Positions 25,045 through 33,873 of a DNA stretch of 64,000 nt are shown here, one piece after another. The position numbers and the translations under genes are program-made. Numbering within the stretch: position 1 is the first letter of the stretch; every line of letters starts with the position of its first letter. The notes under the pieces were generated by a model. That model was given only the letters and a program-made list of their open reading frames with translations. It did not search any database and was not told the DNA's origin. The stretch lies in NCBI RefSeq assembly GCF_001421435.1, contig NZ_LMKA01000057.1:62001-126000 (forward strand), written 5' to 3'. Origin of the DNA: Chryseobacterium sp. Leaf201 (lineage in GTDB: Bacteria > Bacteroidota > Bacteroidia > Flavobacteriales > Weeksellaceae).

Positions 25045-26907
25045 TTATTTTTTAATAAACTGATAAACCTTATCATCCAGTTTCAGCAGGTAGGAGCCTG
25101 CCGGAATATCCTGAACCGGAATACTTTTTTTGTTTCTGAATGGCCGGCTTTCACGGTAGATCAGCTTTCCGGAAAAATCCAGGATCTGTGCAGATTGTAT
25201 ATGGTCAATCTTTCCGGTAACGAAAATATGGTCATGGACAGGATTCGGGTATAGCCTGAAATCATTTCCTGATAAATTTACTTCGCCGGCAGAAAGTGTT
25301 CCCAGATTCTGGCAGTAATTGCTTGCATAAGCATCCCATTCACTGATGTTGAATGTTGCTGACGGCTGATTAACCGCCGTTTTCCTGTACAGGGAAACAT
25401 TGCCCAGGACCGAAGAATTATTTACACCTACTGTTCCAAGAGCATCAACCGAAGTACCTTTATACCTCAGCTCCAGGTACTGGCTTCCCGAATAGGTCAT
25501 CTGCGGAGCCGCCGTCACGAACCTGGACTGATCAATGGTGTAGCAGGAGAAATTTGAATTGGGATTCAGCACAACAAATGTTTCATTGTTCTGGACAATA
25601 CCTTCCAGTTCATAAGGAGCCGGAAAATAATAATTACTTCCGCTCGGCAGCTGGATAGACAACCTGTAGTCGTTTAAATTTACAGGATGCCCTGTCTTAT
25701 TGGTAATTTCCAGGGCTTTATTGTCTACCGTTCCTTCAAGGTATTTGGATATAAATAAATCCCTGGCATATACATCCGTTGCTAAAGTGGTGGCAGAAAC
25801 AGTATTGCTGTCCGGAGACAGGAGATATCCGTTATCATAAGCCTTTACCGTAAAGGTATATGTTGTAGAAGACGTTAAATGATCAATAGTTATTGATGAG
25901 TTTTTTGTTGAGGCTATTAAAGTTCCATTCTGATAAATCTTATACCCGATAACATCACTGCTTGTGCCTGGTGCCCAGCTTAATGTGGTAAAATATGCAC
26001 TGTTCTGGGTAACTGTAAGGTTAGACGGAGCCTGTGGCGCTGCTGTATCAGGAGTTTGTCCCCAGATGGCATTTGCCCATGACGGATTGTCAATAAACGG
26101 GTTCCTGTTTTTCTGCAGTGCGTACACCGCATTATTCCTGTCGATTTCCCTCTGCGAAACCGGGTCCTGCTGGTGCCACTGCAGAAGCATGGCCATATAT
26201 GCCGGATCATAAGCCCGTTCTTCCGTTCCATCCAGCGGATTGGTATCAGAAGCGGGATTTGCATTGTTGTTAAAATTAAAAGTGCCTAGCTTTCCTTCAT
26301 ACCGTACGGCAAAGTACAACAGGCTTCTGGCTATATCGCCTTTAAACTCATTAATCGGTTCATAAACACGTCCTGTATACGCCGATCCCGGAATGGCACA
26401 ATTCCCGATCCTTGAAGAATTGGTAAACGTATAATAAATGGTAGACCCTACGATTCCGTACGGGTAATTGCTCCTTAACTGGTTAATCCTTGCATCGGTA
26501 GGCACCACGTAAAACAGATCTGAATACATCGGGTAATTGCTGTAGAAAGTACTCTGAGGCATCATGTGTTCCCGGTTCCAGCCCAATCCTTCCGCTCCGG
26601 CACTCCCGATGATATTGGCACTCGTATATTCATAAGCATCTGCCCCCGTTGGAATTTCAGAATAGATATCCAGGAAAAAAGTGGTATTCGTGGCATCATG
26701 GTCATAATACCGGTCAAGATCCGTCTGGTTGTAATAGTTGTTCAGATCACCATAATGCCAGTTGACGTTCTTTGCGGAAATAATATCGTGAAGTTTTGAT
26801 TTTAATGAATATCCCGTGAGCCCTGCAGCCCCGGAATAATATCCTGCCGGCGCCTGAGCGGCAAAACATGAGGAGATAAAAAGTATAGGAAGTAGAATTT
26901 TTTTCAT
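25045..26907 (-). CDS. Secreted endonuclease I with FnIII, lamin-tail and T9SS sorting domains
   Basis: Extracellular nuclease. Domains of the 620 residues: signal peptide MKKILLPILFISSCFAAQA; endonuclease I (HNH/beta-beta-alpha metal type) with GLGWNREHMMPQS, His114 being the likely catalytic residue; fibronectin type III at about 300-380 (PQAPSNLTVTQN to SNTVSATT); lamin-tail-like domain at about 385-490 (ALEITNKTGHPVNLNDYRLS); T9SS C-terminal sorting domain at about 545-620 (FRLYPNPVHDHIFVTG to LKLDDKVYQFIKK). Secreted across the outer membrane by the T9SS; role in DNA scavenging is inferred. Confidence 0.9.
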   Translation of the reverse strand: MKKILLPILFISSCFAAQAPAGYYSGAAGLTGYSLKSKLHDIISAKNVNWHYGDLNNYYNQTDLDRYYDHDATNTTFFLDIYSEIPTGADAYEYTSANIIGSAGAEGLGWNREHMMPQSTFYSNYPMYSDLFYVVPTDARINQLRSNYPYGIVGSTIYYTFTNSSRIGNCAIPGSAYTGRVYEPINEFKGDIARSLLYFAVRYEGKLGTFNFNNNANPASDTNPLDGTEERAYDPAYMAMLLQWHQQDPVSQREIDRNNAVYALQKNRNPFIDNPSWANAIWGQTPDTAAPQAPSNLTVTQNSAYFTTLSWAPGTSSDVIGYKIYQNGTLIASTKNSSITIDHLTSSTTYTFTVKAYDNGYLLSPDSNTVSATTLATDVYARDLFISKYLEGTVDNKALEITNKTGHPVNLNDYRLSIQLPSGSNYYFPAPYELEGIVQNNETFVVLNPNSNFSCYTIDQSRFVTAAPQMTYSGSQYLELRYKGTSVDALGTVGVNNSSVLGNVSLYRKTAVNQPSATFNISEWDAYASNYCQNLGTLSAGEVNLSGNDFRLYPNPVHDHIFVTGKIDHIQSAQILDFSGKLIYRESRPFRNKKSIPVQDIPAGSYLLKLDDKVYQFIKK

Positions 26908-27047
26908 GCTTTAAAATTAAAAGGCTAAAATAGTTAATTAATCAACTCGGATTTCCGAAATTTTTATTAAAAGATTATTAATTTTAAGAACATAAAAAGT
27001 TGAGTATTAAAATTTTGGACATTAAATTTTATGGCCCGAATAATTTT

Positions 27048-27078
27048 TTTGGGCGTTCCGTCAATTTGGTTATCTTTG
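27048..27078 (+). promoter_or_regulatory. Acyl-CoA dehydrogenase promoter
   Basis: TTTG (27048-27051), 19 bases, TAtcTTTG (27071-27078): a textbook Bacteroidota promoter. The start would be near 27083, 15 bases before the ATG. Confidence 0.85.
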
Positions 27079-27097
27079 GGAATTAACTATTATCTAT

Positions 27098-28237
27098 ATG
27101 AATACAGAGACTATTGACAACATTAAAATGATAGCTGAAACAGCAAGGGAATTTGCTGAAAAGAATATCAGGCCTAATATTATGGAGTGGGATGAAAGTC
27201 AGACTTTCCCTAAAGATTTATTTCATGAATTAGGAGAAATGGGTTTCATGGGAATTGTTATCCCTGAGCAATACGGAGGTTCTGGTCTTGGTTATCATGA
27301 ATATGTTACGATCCTGGATGAGATCTCTCAGGTAGATCCTTCAATCGGGCTTTCTGTAGCGGCACACAATTCACTTTGTACCAACCATATTTATGAATTC
27401 GGGAATGAAGAGCAGAGAAAAAAATGGCTTCCTCAGCTGGCGTCCGGTAAAGTAATCGGAGCATGGGGGCTTACGGAGCACAATACCGGTTCTGATTCCG
27501 GAGGAATGTCTACCACTGCCGTAAAGGATGGCGACGGATGGATCATTAACGGAGCCAAAAACTTCATTACCCACGCGATCTCAGGAGATATTGCCGTAGT
27601 TATGACAAGAACCGGTGAAATCGGAGCCAAGAATAACTCAACAGCTTTTGTTTTAGAAAAAGGGATGCCAGGTTTTTCTTCCGGTAAAAAAGAAAATAAA
27701 CTGGGAATGAGGGCTTCGGAAACTGCAGAACTGATTTTTGACAATGTACGAGTTCCGGATGCTTACCGTTTAGGAGAAGTGGGAGAAGGTTTCAAACAGG
27801 CAATGAAAATCCTTGATGGCGGCCGGATCTCTATCGCAGCTTTAAGTCTGGGAACGGCAAGAGGTGCCTATAAAGCAGCTCTGAAATATGCTAAAGAAAG
27901 ACACCAGTTCGGTAAATCCATTTCAGAATTCCAGGCTGTGAACTTCATGCTTGCGGATATGGCAACGGAAATTGATGCTTCTGAATTGCTGATTCAGAGA
28001 GCGGCTACCCTGAAAAACGCCAAGCAGAAGATGACAAGAGAAGGTGCCATGGCTAAGCTGTATGCTTCAGAAGCCTGTGTAAGAATCTCAAACAATGCAG
28101 TTCAGATCTTCGGCGGATATGGATATACCAAAGATTTCCCTGCTGAGAAATTCTACAGGGATTCTAAACTCTGCACCATCGGAGAAGGTACTTCCGAAAT
28201 TCAGAGACTGGTTATCGGAAGAGATATTACAAAATAA
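27098..28237 (+). CDS. Acyl-CoA dehydrogenase
   Basis: FAD enzyme that makes a 2,3-double bond in acyl-CoA during fatty-acid or branched-chain amino-acid breakdown; cytosolic tetramer. 379 residues, full length: helical N-terminal domain, the beta-domain motif GAWGLTEHNTGSDSGGMST (FAD/substrate binding), and the C-terminal IFGGYGYTKDFPAEKFYRD with catalytic Glu in IGEGTSEIQR. Short/branched-chain specificity is likely from the position of that Glu but is not certain. Single gene with consensus promoter and its own terminator. Confidence 0.94.
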   Translation: MNTETIDNIKMIAETAREFAEKNIRPNIMEWDESQTFPKDLFHELGEMGFMGIVIPEQYGGSGLGYHEYVTILDEISQVDPSIGLSVAAHNSLCTNHIYEFGNEEQRKKWLPQLASGKVIGAWGLTEHNTGSDSGGMSTTAVKDGDGWIINGAKNFITHAISGDIAVVMTRTGEIGAKNNSTAFVLEKGMPGFSSGKKENKLGMRASETAELIFDNVRVPDAYRLGEVGEGFKQAMKILDGGRISIAALSLGTARGAYKAALKYAKERHQFGKSISEFQAVNFMLADMATEIDASELLIQRAATLKNAKQKMTREGAMAKLYASEACVRISNNAVQIFGGYGYTKDFPAEKFYRDSKLCTIGEGTSEIQRLVIGRDITK

Positions 28238-28278
28238 TATTTCAGAAAGAAAAAATTAGACTTATACCGTCAATAAGT

Positions 28279-28315
28279 AAATAGCATCCGTATTCTGCGG
28301 GTGCTATTTATTTTT
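28279..28315 (+). terminator. Acyl-CoA dehydrogenase terminator
   Basis: aaatagcatccg (28279-28290) pairs with cgggtgctattt (28298-28309) followed by T-rich sequence. Confidence 0.85.
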
Positions 28316-28394
28316 ATGAGAAAATAGAGAAATACTGACATACCATGATTCGCATAGCTTTTTATTCTAAAACTCTAAAAATTTCTTAAAAAAT

Positions 28395-28428
28395 TTTGTT
28401 TTCCATAAATAATTTTTCATTAGATTTG
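28395..28428 (+). promoter_or_regulatory. Likely promoter of the metalloprotease gene
   Basis: TAgaTTTG (28421-28428) is a full -7 box; TTTG at 28395-28398 is 22 bases upstream, slightly far for a -33 box. The ATG follows 28 bases after the -7 box. Confidence 0.55.
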
Positions 28429-28455
28429 ATAATTCACAATCTAAAGAGAATTTAT

Positions 28456-31386
28456 ATGAAAAAACAATTATCAGTGCTTGGGATGCTTTTTCTATCGGGC
28501 ATTTCTTTCGCGCAGACTGACCGCCTGTGGTCTGCAGATTCAAAAAGAACATCTTCAGAAATCTTTGAAAATAAAAAAAACATCATCAATCCTAAAATTT
28601 ACAGCCTGGATTTTAACGGCTTAAAAGCTGTTCTTTCAAAAGCTCCAAAAAGATTGGCCGCAGGAGAAAAATCAGAGATTATCATTTCTTTTCCGAATGC
28701 TGAAGGAAGAATGGAAAACTTCAAAGTAAGGGAGAATTCCAATTTCGAGCCTCAGCTGGCTTCAAAATATCCGGATATCAAATCTTACATCGGAGAAGGT
28801 TTCGGAGATTCAAATTCTACCGTATACTTCAGCATTTCCCCGCTCGGGTTATCATCCATGGAAATTTACGGTGACAAATCTGCCGTTTTTATCGAGCCTT
28901 ATTCAAAAGATCTTTCCACATATGTGGTTTATAAAAAATCAGACAAAAAAGATGACTTAAGCACCTTTGAATGTACTGTGATCGACGTTGCCCAAAAAGG
29001 CGTTTCAAACACTGCCGGCCTGGCTGCAAGACCGAATGCAGATGATGCAAGACTGAGAACATTCAGGCTGGCATTGTCTTCTACGGGAGAATACACTTCC
29101 TATTTCGGAGGGACCAAAGCAAATGCGCTGGCGGCTATGAACAATACCATGACCCGTGTAAACGGTGTTTTTGAAAAAGATTTTGCCGCAAGGATGGTTC
29201 TGATCGCTAACAATGATGCGGTAATTTATACCAATTCATCCACTGACCCTTATTCTCCTGCTGCCCAGATGAACAACTGGAACTCGCAGCTTCAGTCTAC
29301 CCTGACTTCGGTTATCGGTGAAGCCAATTATGATGTCGGCCACCTATTTGGAGCTTCCGGCGGCGGCGGAAATGCAGGCTGTATCGGCTGTGTGTGTACC
29401 AACGGTTCCAAAGGAAGCGGGTATACTTCACCTTCAGACGGCATCCCTTCTGGAGATAATTTCGATATCGATTACGTAGCGCATGAACTGGGGCATCAGT
29501 TTGGAGGCAACCATACATTTTCAAATACCAATGAAGGAACGGGTGTGAATATGGAACCGGGATCCGGATCCACCATTATGGGCTATGCAGGAATCACAAG
29601 CCAGGATGTACAGCCGCATTCGGACGCGTTCTTCCATGCTATCAGTATTCAGCAGATTACCAATAATATCAAAGCAAAAACCTGCCCGGTAAGCACCAGC
29701 ACAGGAAATTCCATTCCTACAGCCAATGCCGGTTCAGATTATACCATCCCGAAAGGAACACCTTTCATGTTAACAGGAACCGGAACGGATGCCAACGGCG
29801 ATGCATTGACTTATATCTGGGAACAGATTGACAATGCTTCATCTTCACAGACGGGAGCAAGTTCCGCAGCGAGTGCCACGAAAGCTTCCGGGCCTACGTT
29901 CAGATCCTGGACGCCAACGGCTTCTCCTGTACGTTATTTCCCGAGAATGGCTTCCGTTTTAGCAGGCGCCACCACAACGGCAGGCTCTGAAATTACAGTG
30001 GAAGCGTTATCCAATGTAGCCAGAAACTACAATTTCAGATTTACTGTCAGAGATAACCGCGCCGGAGGTTCCGGAAACAATTCCGACGATGCTGTAATTA
30101 CGGTAAACGGAACCGCCGGGCCTTTCAGTGTGAGTTCACAGAATTCGGCAGCTACATTTTCCGGAGGGACATCCCAAACCGTAACCTGGAATGTGGCAGG
30201 CACCACTGCCAACGGTGTTAATGCAGCCAACGTAGATATCCTTTGGTCTGCCAATTCAGGAACAACCTGGACAACACTCCTGGCAGGAACGCCAAATGAC
30301 GGTTCCCAGGCAGTAACCATCCCGAATGTATCCACGACTACAGGAAGGATTATGGTAAAAGGTTCCAACCATATCTTTTTTGATGTCAACAATGCCAATA
30401 TTACAGTAAATGCAGGTTCCGGAGCTGTAGATGTTACAGCACCTACCGCTCCTGCCCTTTCAGCTTCCGGGACAACTTCCACCAGCACAAACCTTTCCTG
30501 GTCCGGTGCAACGGATGCCGTTGGGGTTACGGGATATGAGGTCTATCAGGGCTCATCTCTGATCGGTTCTACTGCTTCAACTTCCTATACGGTAACAAGC
30601 TTAAGCCCGTCCACGACTTACAGCTTCACGGTCAGGGCCAAAGATGCAGCAGGAAATGTTTCAGCGTCCAGCAATACCGTGAGTGTAACCACTTCTGCAG
30701 GAAGTACGGTTTCTTACTGTGCTGCTTCAGCAACCAATACAGCCGACGAAAGAATCGGGAATGTAAAATTCGGAACGATTAACAATACCTCTACGGGAAC
30801 GGCAGGATATGAAAACTTCACTTCTGTTTCTACAAACGTTACAAGAGGAAGCGCTTATGCCATTTCTGTAACTCCGGTATGGACATCAACGGTTTACAAC
30901 GAAGCGTATGCGGTTTATATTGATTATAACGGAGACGGGGATTTTACCGACAGCGGAGAACTGGCCTGGTCAAAAACAGGGTCTACAACAAGCCCTGCCA
31001 CCGGATCTGTTACCATTCCGTCAACGGCAACTGTGGGAACGACAAGAATGAGGGTGATGATGCAGTATAACTCAGTTCCTTCATCATCATGCGGTTCTTA
31101 TACCTACGGACAGGTGGAAGACTATACTCTAAATATTGTTTCATCAGGAAGAGGCGAAATCTCTGTTCAGGATCTATTGACCGATGTTAAGCTGTATCCG
31201 AATCCGGCAAAAGATATTTTACATATTTCAAATACGACGAATGAAGATTACAGAATCTTCGATATGGGTGGAAAACTAATTAACTCAGGAAAACTTGAAA
31301 GAGGATCGGCGAATGTAAGCAACCTTATCAAAGGTGCTTATATGATCCAGATCGGAGAAATCTCCAAAAGATTCATCAAAAACTAA
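28456..31386 (+). CDS. Secreted zinc metalloprotease (reprolysin-like) with FnIII, GEVED and T9SS sorting domains
   Basis: 976 residues from ATG 28456 (MKKQLSVLGMLFLSGISFAQ signal peptide); an upstream in-frame start would put extra residues before it. Propeptide-like region to about 195, then a metzincin protease domain with the zinc motif HELGHQFGGNH (343-353) and Met-turn IMGYAG. Next come an Ig/PKD-like domain around 415-530, a second beta domain, an FnIII domain around 655-750 (VTAPTAPALSASG to TVSVTT), a GEVED domain (IDYNGDGDFTDSGELAW to GQVEDYTLNI) and a T9SS sorting domain (VKLYPNPAKDILHIS to ISKRFIKN). An exported protein-degrading enzyme. Confidence 0.9.
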   Translation: MKKQLSVLGMLFLSGISFAQTDRLWSADSKRTSSEIFENKKNIINPKIYSLDFNGLKAVLSKAPKRLAAGEKSEIIISFPNAEGRMENFKVRENSNFEPQLASKYPDIKSYIGEGFGDSNSTVYFSISPLGLSSMEIYGDKSAVFIEPYSKDLSTYVVYKKSDKKDDLSTFECTVIDVAQKGVSNTAGLAARPNADDARLRTFRLALSSTGEYTSYFGGTKANALAAMNNTMTRVNGVFEKDFAARMVLIANNDAVIYTNSSTDPYSPAAQMNNWNSQLQSTLTSVIGEANYDVGHLFGASGGGGNAGCIGCVCTNGSKGSGYTSPSDGIPSGDNFDIDYVAHELGHQFGGNHTFSNTNEGTGVNMEPGSGSTIMGYAGITSQDVQPHSDAFFHAISIQQITNNIKAKTCPVSTSTGNSIPTANAGSDYTIPKGTPFMLTGTGTDANGDALTYIWEQIDNASSSQTGASSAASATKASGPTFRSWTPTASPVRYFPRMASVLAGATTTAGSEITVEALSNVARNYNFRFTVRDNRAGGSGNNSDDAVITVNGTAGPFSVSSQNSAATFSGGTSQTVTWNVAGTTANGVNAANVDILWSANSGTTWTTLLAGTPNDGSQAVTIPNVSTTTGRIMVKGSNHIFFDVNNANITVNAGSGAVDVTAPTAPALSASGTTSTSTNLSWSGATDAVGVTGYEVYQGSSLIGSTASTSYTVTSLSPSTTYSFTVRAKDAAGNVSASSNTVSVTTSAGSTVSYCAASATNTADERIGNVKFGTINNTSTGTAGYENFTSVSTNVTRGSAYAISVTPVWTSTVYNEAYAVYIDYNGDGDFTDSGELAWSKTGSTTSPATGSVTIPSTATVGTTRMRVMMQYNSVPSSSCGSYTYGQVEDYTLNIVSSGRGEISVQDLLTDVKLYPNPAKDILHISNTTNEDYRIFDMGGKLINSGKLERGSANVSNLIKGAYMIQIGEISKRFIKN

Positions 31387-31411
31387 TCACCCGCTCAATT
31401 AACCACTGAGA

Positions 31412-31443
31412 AAAGGCTGTCCGGAAACGGGCAGTCTTTTTTT
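31412..31443 (+). terminator. Metalloprotease terminator
   Basis: aaaggctgtccg pairs with cgggcagtcttt over a 4-base loop, followed by seven T. Confidence 0.85.
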
Positions 31444-31559
31444 AATATGAGTAAGCATTAACTGCAATTTAATATCATTGAAATAAATTCTCCTTCATCA
31501 CAATGACAAAACACATGAAAAACTCAAGTCCTAATCCCTAATATCTGATTCCTTATTTT

Positions 31560-31567
31560 TATATTTG
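31560..31567 (+). promoter_or_regulatory. -7 box of the MazG-like / thioredoxin gene group
   Basis: TAtaTTTG lies 20 bases before the ATG at 31587. No clear -33 element. Confidence 0.5.
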
Positions 31568-31586
31568 CCTTAAATAATAAATATTC

Positions 31587-32054
31587 ATGGATAAAATTGA
31601 CAGTCTGAACCAGGTAGCAGAATTCCACACCACTTTTAAAGCGCCCATTTTGGAAACGCCGCAGATTCCGTCCCCGGAAAGATGCAGCCTCAGAGTTGAG
31701 CTTTTACAGGAAGAATTAAATGAACTGAAACAGGCCATCGAAGATCAGGATATCGTAGAAATTGCCGATGCTTTATGTGATCTGCAGTATGTATTAAGCG
31801 GTGCGGTACTGGAATTCGGGCTTGGCAGTAAATTTGCAGAACTGTTCAGCGAAGTTCAGCGTTCCAATATGTCCAAAGCCTGCGACAATGAAGAACAGGC
31901 TCAGGAAACGGTTGAATTTTACAAAGCAAAGGAAGTGGACTCTTTTTATGAAAAATCAGGGGAAAAATACAATGTATACCGGAAGACAGACCATAAAGTC
32001 CTGAAAAACAAATACTACTCTCCTGCCGATTTAAAGACCATCATTGAAAAATAA
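31587..32054 (+). CDS. MazG-like nucleoside-triphosphate pyrophosphohydrolase family protein
   Basis: 155 residues of the all-alpha NTP pyrophosphohydrolase superfamily that splits nucleoside triphosphates into monophosphate and pyrophosphate. The metal-binding pattern is visible as RVELLQEELNELKQAI (ExxE) followed by DIVEIADALCDLQYVL (ExxD) around residues 37-74. Substrate unknown; house-cleaning of aberrant nucleotides is the usual role. It is followed one base later by a thioredoxin-fold gene, so they are co-transcribed. Confidence 0.8.
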   Translation: MDKIDSLNQVAEFHTTFKAPILETPQIPSPERCSLRVELLQEELNELKQAIEDQDIVEIADALCDLQYVLSGAVLEFGLGSKFAELFSEVQRSNMSKACDNEEQAQETVEFYKAKEVDSFYEKSGEKYNVYRKTDHKVLKNKYYSPADLKTIIEK

Positions 32055-32055
32055 T

Positions 32056-32622
32056 ATGAAAAAAACACTTACAAATATTGCCGTTGTTTCATGCCTGGCT
32101 TTTACGGCTCAGCAGGCCAGCGCACAGAAAGTAGTGGTAAACCGTGAAGTTGAAACCACCAACGACGGTAAAATGCTTCTCGGAACCCAGTTAAAGGAGC
32201 AGCTTTTAAAAGCACCTTATGCAGACTGGTATGTGAAAGAGCACGACGAGTATGCCGTAGACCAGAAAGCAATCAGTGAACTGAAAAAAGGAAAAATAAA
32301 TTCTTACAATATCACGGTTTTCATGGGGACATGGTGCGAAGACAGTCACAGGGATGTTCCGAGGTTGATGAAAATCCTGGAAGAAGTAAATTATCCCGAC
32401 AGTAAAATCACCATCATCGCGGTCAACCGTAAAAAAGAATCTCCTTCAGGGGAAGAAAGCATCTACAACATCCAGAAAGTCCCGACAGTTATCGTTGAAA
32501 AATACGGCAAAGAAATCGGGAGGATTGTAGAAATGCCTACCACAGGATACATTGAAAGAGATCTTGTGGAAATTCTGAAAAAGGATGATAAATCGGTGAT
32601 TAAGGAAATTTTTAACAAATAA
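32056..32622 (+). CDS. Secreted thioredoxin-fold protein with a single active-site Cys
   Basis: 188 residues. ATG at 32056 starts MKKTLTNIAVVSCLAFTAQQ, a signal peptide ending near Ala22-Ala24. The thioredoxin-like domain has GTWCEDSHRDVPR (Cys94) in place of the usual CxxC, and the cis-proline strand is VPTVIVEKYGKEIGR. Without a second active-site Cys it cannot make a normal disulfide exchange cycle, so a thioredoxin-like binding or monothiol role is likely. Directly follows the MazG-like gene. Confidence 0.8.
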   Translation: MKKTLTNIAVVSCLAFTAQQASAQKVVVNREVETTNDGKMLLGTQLKEQLLKAPYADWYVKEHDEYAVDQKAISELKKGKINSYNITVFMGTWCEDSHRDVPRLMKILEEVNYPDSKITIIAVNRKKESPSGEESIYNIQKVPTVIVEKYGKEIGRIVEMPTTGYIERDLVEILKKDDKSVIKEIFNK

Positions 32623-32625
32623 GGT

Positions 32626-33231
32626 TTGAGAAATATTAAGATCATACTTTCGTTTCTGGCCGGAATTGCTTTGATGGCCATTCTTTTCTTCAGCTTCAGA
32701 TCATGTTTTAACATCAGCAAGAAGACGGAAAACTCAGATTATTATATTCTGACCAACCAGATTTCCAAGATGAATAAAATGGTGGTCCTTGAACAGAATG
32801 TTTCTTCCATGCAGAAAACCAAAATGGGCTATGAACTTTTTGGCAGGGAAATGAGCAGCAACAGCATTATTACGTACACGAAAACCAATGCACAGGTTTC
32901 CTATGATCTTAATAAAATGAAAATTGAGGTAGATTCGGTGAACAGAAAATTAATCATTACAGAACTCCCTGATGCTGAGGTGAGAATTACGCCGAGTGTT
33001 GAAATTCAGTCGCTGGACGATTCTTTCTTCAACAGGATTTCGGAAAAAGATATTAAGAATGTTACCGCCAAAGCGAAAACCACGGCCATCAAATCAATCG
33101 ATCAGAATAAACTGAGGAATGAAGGACGCAAGCAGCTGATGGAAAACCTTAACACCATTTTTGTCCTGGCAAAGGCTTTAAAATACAGCATTGAAGATAG
33201 AACCGGGAAAGTGGGTGTTCTGCCGCTCTAG
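32626..33231 (+). CDS. DUF4230 membrane-anchored protein
   Basis: 201 residues of DUF4230: one N-terminal membrane anchor (IKIILSFLAGIALMAILFF), then an extracytoplasmic domain with the typical ILTNQISKMNKMVVLEQN and SRTNR-like basic regions. The frame uses a TTG start at 32626, only three bases after the stop of the thioredoxin-like gene; the next in-frame ATG (codon 17) would cut into the membrane anchor. Function unknown. Confidence 0.7.
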   Translation: MRNIKIILSFLAGIALMAILFFSFRSCFNISKKTENSDYYILTNQISKMNKMVVLEQNVSSMQKTKMGYELFGREMSSNSIITYTKTNAQVSYDLNKMKIEVDSVNRKLIITELPDAEVRITPSVEIQSLDDSFFNRISEKDIKNVTAKAKTTAIKSIDQNKLRNEGRKQLMENLNTIFVLAKALKYSIEDRTGKVGVLPL

Positions 33232-33369
33232 AGAGGTAATTTTTAATTCTTAAATGATCAATTCATAAGAACAGAAAATAAAACCTAAAAAAGACGGATC
33301 ATATATAACCAAGGCAATTCACGGTTTGGCAAACCCTTTGAATAAGTAACTGTACATAAAAATAAAGCA

Positions 33370-33558
33370 ATGGATTCAAAGGACAATACATCAAAAACAG
33401 AGTCGGCCAACAGTGCAGAAACCAAGAAGCAGAATGAGGATTTTCAGAATATCCCGGCTTCATCCCAAAAGACCAATCCTTCAGACGTAGATAAAAAGGA
33501 CGTGAAAAAGTCTTCTGAAAACAACCCTTCGGGAAAAACAGATAATATAAAAGAATAG
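33370..33558 (+). CDS. Small hydrophilic protein, probably disordered
   Basis: 62 residues, MDSKDNTSKTESANSAETKK to the end, all Ser/Lys/Glu/Asn/Asp-rich without hydrophobic core, so likely unstructured. Not recognised. A strong terminator 24 bases after its stop supports transcription. Confidence 0.5.
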   Translation: MDSKDNTSKTESANSAETKKQNEDFQNIPASSQKTNPSDVDKKDVKKSSENNPSGKTDNIKE

Positions 33559-33582
33559 TTTCTAAATCAGCTTTTATAACTG

Positions 33583-33632
33583 AACCGCAAAAATGACCGG
33601 TAATTACAATCCGGCATTTTTGCGGTTTTATT
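33583..33632 (+). terminator. Strong terminator after the small hydrophilic protein gene
   Basis: aaccgcaaaaatg (33583-33595) pairs with catttttgcggtt (33615-33627), with an inner ccgg/ccgg pair and T-rich tail. Confidence 0.85.
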
Positions 33633-33840
33633 TTGTGCTGAAATTATTCAGTATACTGCACCTTTTCTTTTATGCAATGCCATTCGTTTTCTCCTTATTC
33701 GTAAATAACAATTACGTTATATAAGCACATATCTGTGCATTTTTTCCTGTTTGGCAAATAATGGGTACTCAATATGGTGTGCTTTAGCATTAATTCTCAT
33801 CTATATTAGGTATTGTTACCATATTTTGTTTAAAATTTCG
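33633..33840. other. Intergenic leader region before thrS
   Basis: About 200 AT-rich bases without a gene. There is no tandem Thr-codon leader peptide or T-box-like structure that would suggest regulation of thrS by attenuation. Confidence 0.5.
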
Positions 33841-33848
33841 TATTTTTG
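33841..33848 (+). promoter_or_regulatory. thrS -7 box
   Basis: TAttTTTG at 33841-33848, 25 bases before the thrS ATG; no convincing -33 box. Confidence 0.55.
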
Positions 33849-33873
33849 CCTCTTATAAATTTCTCAGTAAACA

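Noticed and set aside
30027..30488. 153-codon minus-strand frame inside the metalloprotease gene
   Set aside because: Antisense shadow of the FnIII/beta-domain region with no promoter.
33633..33873. T-box or Thr-codon attenuator before thrS
   Set aside because: No T-box motif and no tandem Thr codons with terminator were found.
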